Positions 35,931 to 43,801 of a stretch of DNA of 64,000 nucleotides are shown in pieces (position 1 is the first letter of the stretch; each line of letters begins with the position of its first letter). The DNA lies in contig NZ_BSPC01000023.1 of NCBI RefSeq assembly GCF_030160835.1, positions 142,330 to 206,329 of the forward strand, written 5' to 3'. A model generated the notes under the pieces. The model was not told the DNA's origin. It did not search any database and worked only from the letters and a program-made list of their open reading frames with translations. The position numbers were made by a program, and so were the translations under genes. The stretch comes from Labrys miyagiensis (GTDB lineage Bacteria > Pseudomonadota > Alphaproteobacteria > Rhizobiales > Labraceae).

Positions 35931-36807
35931 GATCAGCGCCCGCAACATCGTCCTTGTCGTCGACGATGCGCCGGATGCCCTGGCGATGCTGACGGATGCG
36001 CTGGAGCCCGCCGGCTTCACCGTGCTGGCCGCAATCTCCGGCAGCCAGGCGCTCGCCATTGCCGGCCGCATCACGCCCGATATCATCCTGCTCGACGCCG
36101 TGATGCCGGAGATGGACGGTTTCGAGACCTGCCGCCGCATCAAGGCGACGGCGACAATCGCCGGCGTGCCGGTGATCTTCATGACCGGCCTCAGCGAAAC
36201 CGAGCATATCGTACGGGGGCTCGAGGCCGGCGGCGTCGACTACCTCACCAAGCCGATCAATATCGAGGAACTGATCGCGCGTATCCGCGTGCATCTGGCC
36301 AATGCCCGCGCCTCGCAGAGTGCCTATGCTGCGCTCGATGCGACCGGCCGCTTTCTCTTCGCTGTGACGCGTAGTGGGGATATCCTGTGGTCGACGCCGC
36401 AGGCCCAGCGCTTGCTCGCCGATGCCTTCCCGCCGCCCGAGGGCCAGGTGCGGCTGCCCCGCGCCCTCATGGAGGTGGCGCGAGCAGGCGGCACGGTACA
36501 TGCGGCGCAGGGTCTGCAGCTCTCCTTCATGGGCCAGACCTCCTCCGACGAATTCCTCTTCCGCCTCTCGGTCGACCAGGCGACGAGCGAAGCCGACCAG
36601 TTGCGCGCCCGCTTCGCCCTCACCCAGCGCGAGGCGGAGGTGCTGGTGTGGATCGCCCGCGGCAAATCCAACCGGGACATCGGCGACATCCTCGGCCTCT
36701 CGCCACGCACGGTGAACAAGCATCTGGAGCAGATCTATGTTAAGCTTGGCGTCGAGAACCGCGCCTCGGCGGCCGTGCTGGCGAGCGGGGTGGTGAACGG
36801 GCGTTGA
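35923..36807 (+). CDS. LuxR/NarL-type response regulator
   Basis: The 294-residue product has an N-terminal receiver (VLVVDDAPDALAML; phospho-acceptor Asp in IILLDAVMPEMDG; Lys in YLTKPI). A middle region of ~90 residues (FLFAVTRSGDILWSTPQAQR) resembles a degenerate PAS-like segment. A C-terminal LuxR helix-turn-helix follows (LTQREAEVLVWIARGKSNRD, LGLSPRTVNKHLEQIYVKLG). It overlaps the kinase 3' end by eight bases and is its obvious partner. In-frame ATGs at 35911 and 35917 are alternatives. Confidence 0.92.
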   Translation: MSEISARNIVLVVDDAPDALAMLTDALEPAGFTVLAAISGSQALAIAGRITPDIILLDAVMPEMDGFETCRRIKATATIAGVPVIFMTGLSETEHIVRGLEAGGVDYLTKPINIEELIARIRVHLANARASQSAYAALDATGRFLFAVTRSGDILWSTPQAQRLLADAFPPPEGQVRLPRALMEVARAGGTVHAAQGLQLSFMGQTSSDEFLFRLSVDQATSEADQLRARFALTQREAEVLVWIARGKSNRDIGDILGLSPRTVNKHLEQIYVKLGVENRASAAVLASGVVNGR

Positions 36808-36817
36808 ACGCCTCCGC

Positions 36818-37183
36818 TTAAGCCGCTCTGGCAGCTTCCATCAGGGCCGGAAGTTGGCCAAGCAATTCGGGTAGCGCAATCTGAACGGTCTTCCAGACCA
36901 GCTCAAAATCGGTGCCAAAATAACCATGCGTTATTCGATTGCGCATGCCCCGCATCTCCCGCCATCGGACATTGGAATGCTGCTGTATGAAATCGGGGGT
37001 CACCTCGGCAATCCGGGCCGCAGCCTCACCAATGACTATCAAACTCATCACAACGGCATTCTGTGTCTTTCTGTCGGCGAGAAATTCGGCTTCGGTCATA
37101 TTCTCTACGAATGAGCGCGCTTCAGCTGCGGCTACCTCCATATTCATAAGGTAGTCTTCTAAACGGGCCCTCTTTTCACTCAT
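36818..37183 (-). CDS. hepT: HepT-like toxin (DUF86)
   Basis: The 121-residue HEPN-domain protein has the RX4HXY active motif in MRGMRNRITHGYF, marking the HepT ribonuclease-type toxin. It contains the usual helical frame, AVVMSLIVIGEAAARIAE. The start overlaps the end of the upstream antitoxin gene by four bases, the standard MntA-HepT arrangement. In studied pairs the antitoxin AMPylates the tyrosine of this motif. Confidence 0.9.
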   Translation of the reverse strand: MSEKRARLEDYLMNMEVAAAEARSFVENMTEAEFLADRKTQNAVVMSLIVIGEAAARIAEVTPDFIQQHSNVRWREMRGMRNRITHGYFGTDFELVWKTVQIALPELLGQLPALMEAARAA

Positions 37184-37470
37184 AGGGGACGAGCTTCCGA
37201 AAGAACCTTGACTCGCATAGACAGAGGTAGATCGCCCGGCGTGAGCAGATCCACGCGGATGCCCAGCAGGTCTTCGAGCTCTACCTGCAAGCCACCGAGA
37301 TCAAACAGCGTCGCCCCAGGTAGCGTATCGACCAGGATATCCACGTCGCCGCCTTCCTGATCGGTTCCATGGAGAACCGACCCAAACACCCGGGGGTTTG
37401 TGGCGCGGTACCGGCCAATTGCTTCGCGCACAGCCTCGCGCTTTCTCGCCAGGGCTTCGGAGGGTTTCAT
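37180..37470 (-). CDS. mntA: MntA-like minimal nucleotidyltransferase antitoxin
   Basis: The 96-residue minimal nucleotidyltransferase has GS-X10-DXD exactly: GSVLHGTDQEGGDVDILVD. It is the partner of HepT, inactivating it by adenylylation in known systems. I chose MKPSEALARK at 37470 because AGGGGA lies nine bases upstream. The C-terminus LSMRVKVLSEARPL is typical. Confidence 0.88.
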   Translation of the reverse strand: MKPSEALARKREAVREAIGRYRATNPRVFGSVLHGTDQEGGDVDILVDTLPGATLFDLGGLQVELEDLLGIRVDLLTPGDLPLSMRVKVLSEARPL

Positions 37471-37575
37471 CAACGGCATTCCCCTAGAATGATCGGATCT
37501 TAGCAGATCTGACACATTGAGATCTCATCTCATTTACACGGCATGGACGAGCCAGACACCGGAGCTGTTTCTCTC

Positions 37576-37706
37576 AAAAATTGTGCCCCTCATGTCGGCT
37601 ACCTCCTGGCTCATTCGTCCTTGGCTCAAGAGGGACGCTCGACATGCTCTACACCATCCCTTGCTACGATTACGAAGACGTTGTCGGCGCCTGGACAAAG
37701 GAAGAG
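37576..37706 (+). pseudogene. Truncated duplicate of the YCII gene 5' end
   Basis: About 130 bases (37576-37706) repeat 38565-38697 at high identity. They cover the upstream region (ATTGTGC...CATGTCGGCTACCTC), RBS and first ~21 codons: ATG at 37644, MLYTIPCYDYEDVVGAWTKE against MLYTILCYNYEDVVGAWTKE. After GAAGAG the sequences diverge completely and the frame runs on meaninglessly into the DUF899 gene. Substitutions are mostly at silent positions, which suggests the copy was once selected. Confidence 0.8.
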
Positions 37707-37849
37707 TTTGGTGCGCCTTACCTTGCAAAGTCAGCGCTCTCCGTCATCCTTGCCTGTCGAACGCAAATCACGACGGGCATTGACACATACCAGGATGAAC
37801 CAATCGCACCGGCCTGCGTTCACCGCCTACAGGCAAGAAGGAGGATCCC

Positions 37850-38551
37850 ATGCCTGATAGTCTCGTTCCCGCCGCCGAACTCGCCCAGCGCGGCCCCGTT
37901 CGTTTCCCCAATGAAAGTCCGGAATATCGGGCCGCCCGAACCGCCCTGCTGGCGGAAGAGATCGAGTTGCGCCGCCATGTCGAGCGCGTGGCCGCGATGC
38001 GCCGTACGCTGCCGCCAGGCGGAAGCGTGATCGGCGACTACAAGTTCGAGGGTGAGAAAGGACCGGCCACCCTTGCCGAGCTCTTTGGCGACAAGGAGAG
38101 CCTCGCCGTCTACAGCTACATGTTCGGCCCTCAGCGCGAACGCCCCTGCCCGATGTGCACCAACCTGCTCGGCGCCGTGGAAGGCAACGCCAACGATATC
38201 GGCCAGCGCATGGCGCTCGCCGTGGTGGCGCGCTCGCCGCTCGAGAAGCTGCTCGCCTGGAAGAAGGAGCGCGGCTGGAAGGACCTGGGGCTCTATTCCG
38301 ATCTCAATGACAATTATTCGCGCGACTATCACGGGGGGCTGCCCGACGGATCGGATATTCCGGCCCTCAACATCTTCACCCGCCGCGATGGCACCATCCG
38401 TCATTTCTGGGGTAGCGAGATGACTGGCGACGCCGCCGATCCGGGCCAGGACCCACGCGGTGCGCCAGAGCTGGCGCCCCTGTGGAACTTCCTCGACATG
38501 ACGCCCGAGGGGCGCGACCCGCATTGGTATCCCAAGCTGGACTACAAATAA
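37850..38551 (+). CDS. DUF899 thioredoxin-like family protein
   Basis: The 233-residue product belongs to the DUF899 thioredoxin-fold family: ELRRHVERVAAMRRTLPPGG at the N-terminus, SYMFGPQRERPCPMCTNLL with a CxxC pair, and YSRDYHGGLPDGSDIPALN. Predicted to be a cytoplasmic redox protein; the substrate is unknown. GGAGGATCCC precedes the ATG. It lies between the truncated and the intact YCII genes and upstream of an ECF sigma factor, a grouping common for YCII/ECF loci. Confidence 0.88.
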   Translation: MPDSLVPAAELAQRGPVRFPNESPEYRAARTALLAEEIELRRHVERVAAMRRTLPPGGSVIGDYKFEGEKGPATLAELFGDKESLAVYSYMFGPQRERPCPMCTNLLGAVEGNANDIGQRMALAVVARSPLEKLLAWKKERGWKDLGLYSDLNDNYSRDYHGGLPDGSDIPALNIFTRRDGTIRHFWGSEMTGDAADPGQDPRGAPELAPLWNFLDMTPEGRDPHWYPKLDYK

Positions 38552-38634
38552 GGCGTGTGCCTCGAAATTGTGCTCCACGCCCATGTCGGCTACCTCTTGC
38601 CCCATTCGTCCTAGGCTCAAGAGGGAAGCTCGAC

Positions 38635-39009
38635 ATGCTCTACACCATCCTTTGCTACAATTACGAAGATGTCGTCGGTGCCTGGACGAAGGAAGAGGAC
38701 GATGCCGTGATGGCGAGTCTTCTCAAGGTCCATGAGAAGGTCGCCAAGGCCGGCAAACTCGGCCCGGTGGCGCGTCTCCTGCCGACCACAGCCGCCACGA
38801 CCCTGCGCAAGACGGGCGGCGAGCCCCTGGTGATCGACGGTCCCTTCGCGGAAACCAAGGAGCAGCTGCTCGGCTTCTATGTGGTCGATTGCACCGATCT
38901 CGAAGAGGCGCTCGACGTCGCCCGCGAGCTCGCCAAGGCCAATCCGAGCGTCGGCTCCTATGAAATCCGGCCGCTCGCCATCTTCTACCCGGGGGTCCTC
39001 ACCACATGA
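38635..39009 (+). CDS. YCII/DGPF-domain protein
   Basis: The 124-residue YCII-related protein has MLYTILCYNYEDVVGAWTKE at the start, the diagnostic DGPFAETKEQLLGFYVVD and the end VGSYEIRPLAIFY. DGPF proteins are standard companions of ECF42 sigma factors. AGAGGGAAG precedes the ATG. The stop overlaps the sigma-factor start by four bases. Enzymatic activity is uncertain; some YCII proteins have been proposed to be small hydrolases. Confidence 0.9.
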   Translation: MLYTILCYNYEDVVGAWTKEEDDAVMASLLKVHEKVAKAGKLGPVARLLPTTAATTLRKTGGEPLVIDGPFAETKEQLLGFYVVDCTDLEEALDVARELAKANPSVGSYEIRPLAIFYPGVLTT

Positions 39010-40328
39010 CGGACGCCGCCTGGATCAATACCGCACTGGTCACCGCCCGGCCGCAGGCGATGGGTGCGCTGCTGCGCTATTTCCGAGATCTCGACACCGC
39101 CGAGGAAGCCTATCAGGAGGCCTGCCTCCGGGCGCTCAGGACCTGGCCGACGAACGGGCCCCCGCGCGATCCCGCCGCCTGGTTGATCTTTGCCGGGCGC
39201 AATTCCGGCATCGATGCCAAGCGCCGCGAGAAGAAGCAGGAGGCGCTGCCGGACGAGGACCAGATCTCCGACCTGGAGGATGCCGAGACCGCCCTCGCCG
39301 ATCGGCTCGACGGCCAGCATTATCGCGACGATATCCTGCGCCTGCTCTTCATCTGCTGCCATCCCGAGCTGCCGGCCACCCAGCAGATCGCGCTGGCGCT
39401 ACGCGTCGTCTGCGGCCTCACCGTCAAGCAGATCGCCCGCGCCTTCCTGGTCGGCGAGGCGGCGATGGAGCAGCGCATCACCCGCGCCAAGGCCCGCATC
39501 GCCAAGGCCGACATGCCCTTCGAGACGCCGGGCGCGGTGGACCGCTCGGAGCGGCTCGCTGCCGTCACCGCCATGGTCTATCTCATCTTCAACGAAGGCT
39601 ATTCAGGTGGTGGGGAAAGCGATGGCACGCGCCTCCAGCTTTGCGACGAGGCGATCCGCCTTGCCCGCCTGCTGCTGCGCCTCTTCCCGAGCGAGCCGGA
39701 GATCATGGGGCTGACCGCCCTCATCCTGCTCCAGCATTCACGCTCGCCGGCGCGCTTCGATACCAATCGCCAGCTCATCCTGCTGGAGGACCAGGACCGT
39801 CGCCTCTGGAACCGCCAGATGATCGCCGAGGGTCTGGCGCTGATCGACAAATCCGCCCGCCACCACCAGGCCGGCAGCTACCAGATCCAGGCCGCCATCG
39901 CGGCCGTGCATGCCCGCGCCGCCACGCCCGACGACACCAATTGGCGGCAGATCGACTTCCTCTACTCCCTGCTGGAGGAGATCCAGCCCTCGCCGGTGGT
40001 GACGCTCAACCGTGCGGTTGCCGTCTCCAAGACGAAAGGTCCGGAGGCCGCGCTCGCCATGATCGAGCCCCTCGAAAACCGCCTCTCCGGCTATTTCTAT
40101 TTCTACGGTCTCCGAGGTGCGCTTCTCCTCAAGCTGGGCCGGGCCAAGGAGGCGCATTGCGCCTTCGACCAGGCCATCGCCCTCGCCAACACCGCGGCCG
40201 AAGCCGATCATATCAGGCAGAATATCGACCGCCTGAAGGCCGAGAGCGAGCAGCGAACTTCCGAGCTGAAAAACAAGCCTTGTCAAGAGGATGACGACCA
40301 TTCCTCAGACCACGCGCCAACACATTGA
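39006..40328 (+). CDS. ECF sigma factor with C-terminal TPR-like extension (ECF42 type)
   Basis: The 440-residue sigma-70 family member has region 2 (LLRYFRDLDTAEEAYQEACL), region 4 (LALRVVCGLTVKQIARAFLV, EAAMEQRITRAKARI) and a ~250-residue C-terminal extension containing AVTAMVYLIFNEGYSGGGES and helical TPR-like repeats. It lacks an obvious anti-sigma gene. The length, extension and adjoining DGPF gene match ECF42, where the extension is thought to control activity. It likely drives its own YCII/DUF899/SRPBCC group. Confidence 0.9.
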   Translation: MTDAAWINTALVTARPQAMGALLRYFRDLDTAEEAYQEACLRALRTWPTNGPPRDPAAWLIFAGRNSGIDAKRREKKQEALPDEDQISDLEDAETALADRLDGQHYRDDILRLLFICCHPELPATQQIALALRVVCGLTVKQIARAFLVGEAAMEQRITRAKARIAKADMPFETPGAVDRSERLAAVTAMVYLIFNEGYSGGGESDGTRLQLCDEAIRLARLLLRLFPSEPEIMGLTALILLQHSRSPARFDTNRQLILLEDQDRRLWNRQMIAEGLALIDKSARHHQAGSYQIQAAIAAVHARAATPDDTNWRQIDFLYSLLEEIQPSPVVTLNRAVAVSKTKGPEAALAMIEPLENRLSGYFYFYGLRGALLLKLGRAKEAHCAFDQAIALANTAAEADHIRQNIDRLKAESEQRTSELKNKPCQEDDDHSSDHAPTH

Positions 40329-40349
40329 ACCGGAAAGACGAAAACGGCC

Positions 40350-40892
40350 ATGACTATTCTCCTGCTCCTTGTCGTGCTCATCATCGCGGCCGTGGCTGCC
40401 TATGCCGCCACCCGGCCGAACAGTTTCCGCGTCGAGCGCTCGCTGACGATCCAGGCGCCGCCCGAGCGGATCTTCACCCTCATCAACGACTTCCACCAAT
40501 GGCGACGCTGGTCGCCCTATGAGAAGCTCGACCCCAACCTGCAGCGCGACTACAGCGGCGCCAGGAGCGGCAAGGGCGCCGTCTATGCCTGGGAGGGCAA
40601 CGGCAAGGCCGGCAAGGGGCGCATGGAGATCGCCGACACGCAGCCACCGTCGCGCGTCACCATCAATCTCGATTTCATCAAGCCGTTCCGGGCCAGCAAC
40701 AAGGTCGACTTCACCATGATGCAGGAAGGCGCCGCCACGCGCGTGACCTGGGCCATGCAGGGCCAGTCGCCCTATATGGCCAAGCTGATGGGGCTGTTCA
40801 TGAACATGGACCATCTGATCGGCAAGGATTTCGAGCAGGGCCTTGCCAATCTCAGGGCCGAGACCGAGCGCTCCGAGCTGCCGCCGGCGTGA
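40350..40892 (+). CDS. Membrane-anchored SRPBCC (polyketide cyclase-like) protein
   Basis: The 180-residue product starts with one transmembrane helix (MTILLLLVVLIIAAVAAYAA). A START/SRPBCC domain follows: RSLTIQAPPERIFTLINDFH, WRRWSPYEKLDP, GRMEIADTQPPSRVTINLDF. Such domains bind hydrophobic ligands; the ligand is unknown. It lies 21 bases after the sigma-factor gene, so is probably in the same transcript. A palindromic element follows the stop. Confidence 0.88.
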   Translation: MTILLLLVVLIIAAVAAYAATRPNSFRVERSLTIQAPPERIFTLINDFHQWRRWSPYEKLDPNLQRDYSGARSGKGAVYAWEGNGKAGKGRMEIADTQPPSRVTINLDFIKPFRASNKVDFTMMQEGAATRVTWAMQGQSPYMAKLMGLFMNMDHLIGKDFEQGLANLRAETERSELPPA

Positions 40893-40909
40893 CGGGACCA
40901 GATGGCAGT

Positions 40910-40983
40910 GGGGGGCGGGTCTTCAGACCCGCCTTCTTGCGGTGCCGTCGGGGTCAACGGGCGGGTCTGAAGACCCGCCCCCC
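40910..40983. repeat. Palindromic element E (GCGGGTC core)
   Basis: GGGGGGCGGGTCTTCAGACC and GGGTCTGAAGACCCGCCCCC are inverted arms around ~28 bases. Each arm is a GCGGGTC-TTCA-GACCCGC hairpin. The architecture is the same as elements A-D. It lies between convergent SRPBCC and MgtC-like genes and could terminate both. Confidence 0.85.
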
Positions 40984-40985
40984 GG

Positions 40986-41693
40986 CTAATGGTTCGCGCG
41001 TGAGACGATCTGAAACACGCGCACGGTATACTCCGAGACGACGGCTTCTATCAGTCCCCGCGCGGGCGGCTCCTTCTTCTTCTGCTTCCAGCGAATCTCG
41101 AAGCTGACGAGCGCCTCCCCGTCGGCCGGCCGGCGCAAGTGGTGGAACTGCGCCCTGTAGCCGAGCGGCGCGAGAGAGGCGTCGAGATCGGGAGGTGCAG
41201 CACCGCGCGGCATGGCGATCGTCAGCAGGGCCTGGTAATCGCGCGGGACCCGATCGTCGACCCAGGACATGCCCCAGAGCACCACGAAAGCGAGCACGGT
41301 GCCGATCGCGCCCAGTTCATATTGCCCGCCGCCGAAGCAAAGGCCGATCGCCGTGATGATCCACAGCGTGGCGGCCGTGGTGAGGCCTGTGATCGAAGCA
41401 CCCTGCTTGAGGATGGCGCCGCCACCGATGAAGCCGACGCCGGTCAGGATGCCGAGCGGGAGGCGCATGACATCCATCGTGGCAAAGCCACCTTCCGGCT
41501 TGCCCGCCATCGGCAGGAGGATATTGGCCTGGATCATCGCAAGAGCGGCTGCGAGAGCTACCAGGGTCGTGGTACGCAGCCCGGCCGCATGCCCTTTCAC
41601 CTCGCGGTTGAGGCCGATCATGCCGGCCGCAACCAAGGTGGCGAGAAGGCGCAGACCGATATCCTCCCAACTGGGTTGGAGCGGCATCAGCAT
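40986..41693 (-). CDS. MgtC/SapB family membrane protein
   Basis: The 235-residue product has the MgtC N-terminal membrane domain, about five helices: MIGLNREVKGHAAGLRTTTL, the GILTGVGFIGGGAIL motif, TGLTTAATLWIITAIGLCFG. A ~85-residue soluble C-terminal domain follows with an ACT-like pattern. MgtC proteins modulate magnesium limitation responses and F-type ATPase in pathogens; no such role can be inferred here. It stands alone. Confidence 0.9.
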   Translation of the reverse strand: MLMPLQPSWEDIGLRLLATLVAAGMIGLNREVKGHAAGLRTTTLVALAAALAMIQANILLPMAGKPEGGFATMDVMRLPLGILTGVGFIGGGAILKQGASITGLTTAATLWIITAIGLCFGGGQYELGAIGTVLAFVVLWGMSWVDDRVPRDYQALLTIAMPRGAAPPDLDASLAPLGYRAQFHHLRRPADGEALVSFEIRWKQKKKEPPARGLIEAVVSEYTVRVFQIVSRANH

Positions 41694-41733
41694 GGAGGGT
41701 CACGCCTGACCGGCGCCTCACGAGAACCAAACG

Positions 41734-42054
41734 TTAGGAATGCGGACGGTGCTCGGCATGGCGCTTGCGCGTCGCCGCAGCTTTCTTGGCCGCGGCAGAA
41801 CGAGCCAGCGCCGAACGGCGGGCCGAAGCGGCGCCGTCCTTCTCACCACCCTCATGGGCAGCAGGATGACCGGCCTGCTTGTCCTGTCCCGAGCCGCCCA
41901 GCATCTTGCCGCCGCCGTCTTCCTTGTTGACGGTGGCCCAGGCGCGCCGCTCGGCCTCCTTTTCGGAAACGCCGCGCTCCTCGTAACTCTCGGCAATATG
42001 CTCGGCCTTGCGTTCCTGCTTGTCAGTATATTTCGACTTGTCTCCCTGCGGCAT
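41734..42054 (-). CDS. Small charged 'plasmid stabilisation'-type protein
   Basis: The 106-residue hydrophilic protein has the conserved N-terminus KYTDKQERKAEHIAESYEER, GVSEKEAERRAWATVNKEDG and a lysine/alanine-rich tail (AKKAAATRKRHAEH). Databases label relatives as plasmid stabilisation proteins, but they are widespread on chromosomes and no toxin partner is present. The tail resembles histone H1-like regions, so DNA binding is possible. GGAGCAG precedes the ATG. Confidence 0.75.
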   Translation of the reverse strand: MPQGDKSKYTDKQERKAEHIAESYEERGVSEKEAERRAWATVNKEDGGGKMLGGSGQDKQAGHPAAHEGGEKDGAASARRSALARSAAAKKAAATRKRHAEHRPHS

Positions 42055-42148
42055 GGGACTGCTCCTTCATTGAACGCGTTTGACGGAAAGCTTGCGCAAA
42101 AGCGTTTTGCAATTTGACGAACTCGTCGAGGATCGCAAAGACGCATCT

Positions 42149-42255
42149 CTAGAGCGCTTTACTTTCAGATCGAGCCACCAAGAATCGCAAAATGCTTTTA
42201 ATGCCTGTGAGTTAATCTCGAAATCCGCTCCTGCCTAAACGCATTTTGCTCTAGT
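42149..42255. repeat. Dispersed intergenic element, copy 2
   Basis: CTAGAGCGCTTTACTTTCAG at the left and ACGCATTTTGCTCTAG at the right end in the inverted heptamers CTAGAGC/GCTCTAG. Internal GAATCGCAAAATGCTTTTAA is shared with copy 1 (2435-2535). The right end supplies the TAG stop codon of the DUF3175 gene on the minus strand. The short length, inverted ends and lack of coding potential suggest a non-autonomous element. Confidence 0.7.
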
Positions 42256-42622
42256 GGCCGAAGAGCCGGCGCAGTTGGTCCTTGGCCGCCATCAGCGTGC
42301 GGCGGCGGCCTGCTGACAGGTTCTTGCCGGCGCGATTGATGTAGAAGGTCAGCATCGACAGGGCCGAGCGGAACGGATCCGCCTTGCGGCGGTGGCTCAC
42401 CTCGGCCGAATGCTTGAGGGATTTGGCGATCTTTTCCGGACTGTCCGAGGTGAATACGCCCTTCTGAAGATCGAGCGCATTGCTCTTCTCGGTGACGTCG
42501 CCGGACCACTTCCTGGTGGAACGGCGGGCATTGGCGGCCCCGCCGCGCTTGCGCTGCTGCGGCTCGGCGCGCGAGACACGCTTGGCTTCGCCTTCCGGCT
42601 TCACGGCTTTCTTGCTAGACAT
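42251..42622 (-). CDS. DUF3175 family protein
   Basis: The 123-residue basic protein contains TRKWSGDVTEKSNALDLQKG, VFTSDSPEKIAKSLKHSAE and AGKNLSAGRRRTLMAAKDQL, matching DUF3175. The N-terminus is lysine-rich and disordered-looking (MSSKKAVKPEGEAKRVSR). No function is known. MSSKK at 42622 is the preferred start. The stop codon is donated by the repeat element. With the preceding gene it forms a pair of small basic proteins of the kind often induced in stress or stationary phase. Confidence 0.8.
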   Translation of the reverse strand: MSSKKAVKPEGEAKRVSRAEPQQRKRGGAANARRSTRKWSGDVTEKSNALDLQKGVFTSDSPEKIAKSLKHSAEVSHRRKADPFRSALSMLTFYINRAGKNLSAGRRRTLMAAKDQLRRLFGH

Positions 42623-42827
42623 GCAACGCTCCATGGGCTGAAGGTTGGTCCTCACCCGTTTCGAACTTGTTCGCGGCAGGTCGGCACCGCGAAAAACGGG
42701 CTGTTGTCCGGGTCTTAACGCCTGTCCGCAATGGAAGGTTCCACGCTATCCCGCTAGGTCGACCGCCATGTCGACCCTCCCTGTTGCTCCCCACCGATGA
42801 TGGGTTGATCCTCTGATAAGTCCGCCG

Positions 42828-43721
42828 TCACATCGCCGGCTTCAGCACATCCTCCAGTCCGATGCGGCGCAGCAGCTCCGCTCGCACACGATCGGCGACG
42901 CCGTTGACGATCTCGGCGCCGTCCTGCGAAGGGTCGATATGCACCCGGAAAGGACGCTTGCCGAAGGGCAGGTCCACGACCTTGACGATCGCATCGGCCA
43001 CCGCGCCGGCATCGGCGTCGGCCGGTTCCAGCGAGGCGAGGCCCTTGAGCGCCACCTCGGGAATGCTGCCGGTCGGCCCGTTCCTGTACTCGGCCTCGCG
43101 CGCCTTGTCGGCCGGAGAGCCGGCATGGGCGAAGTGGTTGGTGCCCTTGGTGAAGGCGCCGGGCACGATGATCGAGGTCTCGATGCCCCAGCGCGCAAGC
43201 TCGCCGGCATAGCTGACCGCCAGTGAATCCATGGCAGCCTTGGCTGCGAAGTAGGGCGCGAGATAAGGCGGCGTGCCACCGCGGCTGCTGGAGGAGGACA
43301 CCCACACCATCAGCGCCCTGCCCTGCTCGCGCAGCTGGGGCAGCGCAGCGCGGTTGACGCGCTGGGTGCTAAGCACATTGACATCGTAAAGTTCGGCGAA
43401 CTGCTCGGGCGTGAAGGCCTCGGCCGGACCGAAGGTCATGTGGCCGGCATTGTGGAGGACGACGTCGAGGCGGCCATTGTCGGCGACGATCTGCGCAACA
43501 GCGGCATCGGCGGAAGCCTGCGAGGCGACATCGAGTTCGATGCTGCGCAGATCGACCTTATGCTCGACGGCAAAGGCCTTGACCGCTTCGACCTGCGGCG
43601 CATTGCGGCCGGTGGTCTCGCGCATGCTGGCATAGACAATGTGGCCGGCATCGGCGAGCGCGCGGGCCGCAAGGGCGCCGAAACCGCTGGATGCACCGGT
43701 GATGAGGATGATCTGGGACAT
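42828..43721 (-). CDS. SDR family oxidoreductase
   Basis: The 297-residue short-chain dehydrogenase has ILITGASSGFGALAARALAD, a DVVLHNAGHMTFGP motif (HNAG instead of NNAG), catalytic Ser in MVWVSSSSSRGG and YLAPYFAAKAAMDSLAVSY with Tyr and Lys. The start MSQIILITG at 43721 is preferred; codons upstream lie in element A5. It is followed, in opposite order on the same strand, by another SDR gene. Confidence 0.88.
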   Translation of the reverse strand: MSQIILITGASSGFGALAARALADAGHIVYASMRETTGRNAPQVEAVKAFAVEHKVDLRSIELDVASQASADAAVAQIVADNGRLDVVLHNAGHMTFGPAEAFTPEQFAELYDVNVLSTQRVNRAALPQLREQGRALMVWVSSSSSRGGTPPYLAPYFAAKAAMDSLAVSYAGELARWGIETSIIVPGAFTKGTNHFAHAGSPADKAREAEYRNGPTGSIPEVALKGLASLEPADADAGAVADAIVKVVDLPFGKRPFRVHIDPSQDGAEIVNGVADRVRAELLRRIGLEDVLKPAM

Positions 43722-43738
43722 GGGTGTATTCCTTTTTC

Positions 43739-43798
43739 CTGGGAGCGCGGACATCTCAGCGACAGGCTCGCATGTCGCTGAGATGTCCGCGCTCCCAG
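43739..43798. repeat. Perfect 26-bp-stem palindrome (element A5)
   Basis: CTGGGAGCGCGGACATCTCA plus GCGACA is followed by the loop GGCTCGCA and the exact reverse complement, with no mismatch over 26 pairs. The outer part matches the A elements; the inner GATGTCCGC/CATCTCAGCGACA is variant. It separates two SDR genes transcribed in the same direction and would form a very stable hairpin in the mRNA. Confidence 0.9.
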
Positions 43799-43801
43799 TG
43801 G

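Noticed and set aside
34197-36182. 661-codon frame antisense to the kinase
   Set aside because: No motifs, and it crosses two plus-strand genes whose domains are intact.
41734-42622. Toxin-antitoxin pair suggested by a 'plasmid stabilisation' label
   Set aside because: Neither small basic protein has toxin or antitoxin motifs, and relatives are chromosomal; the label is historical.
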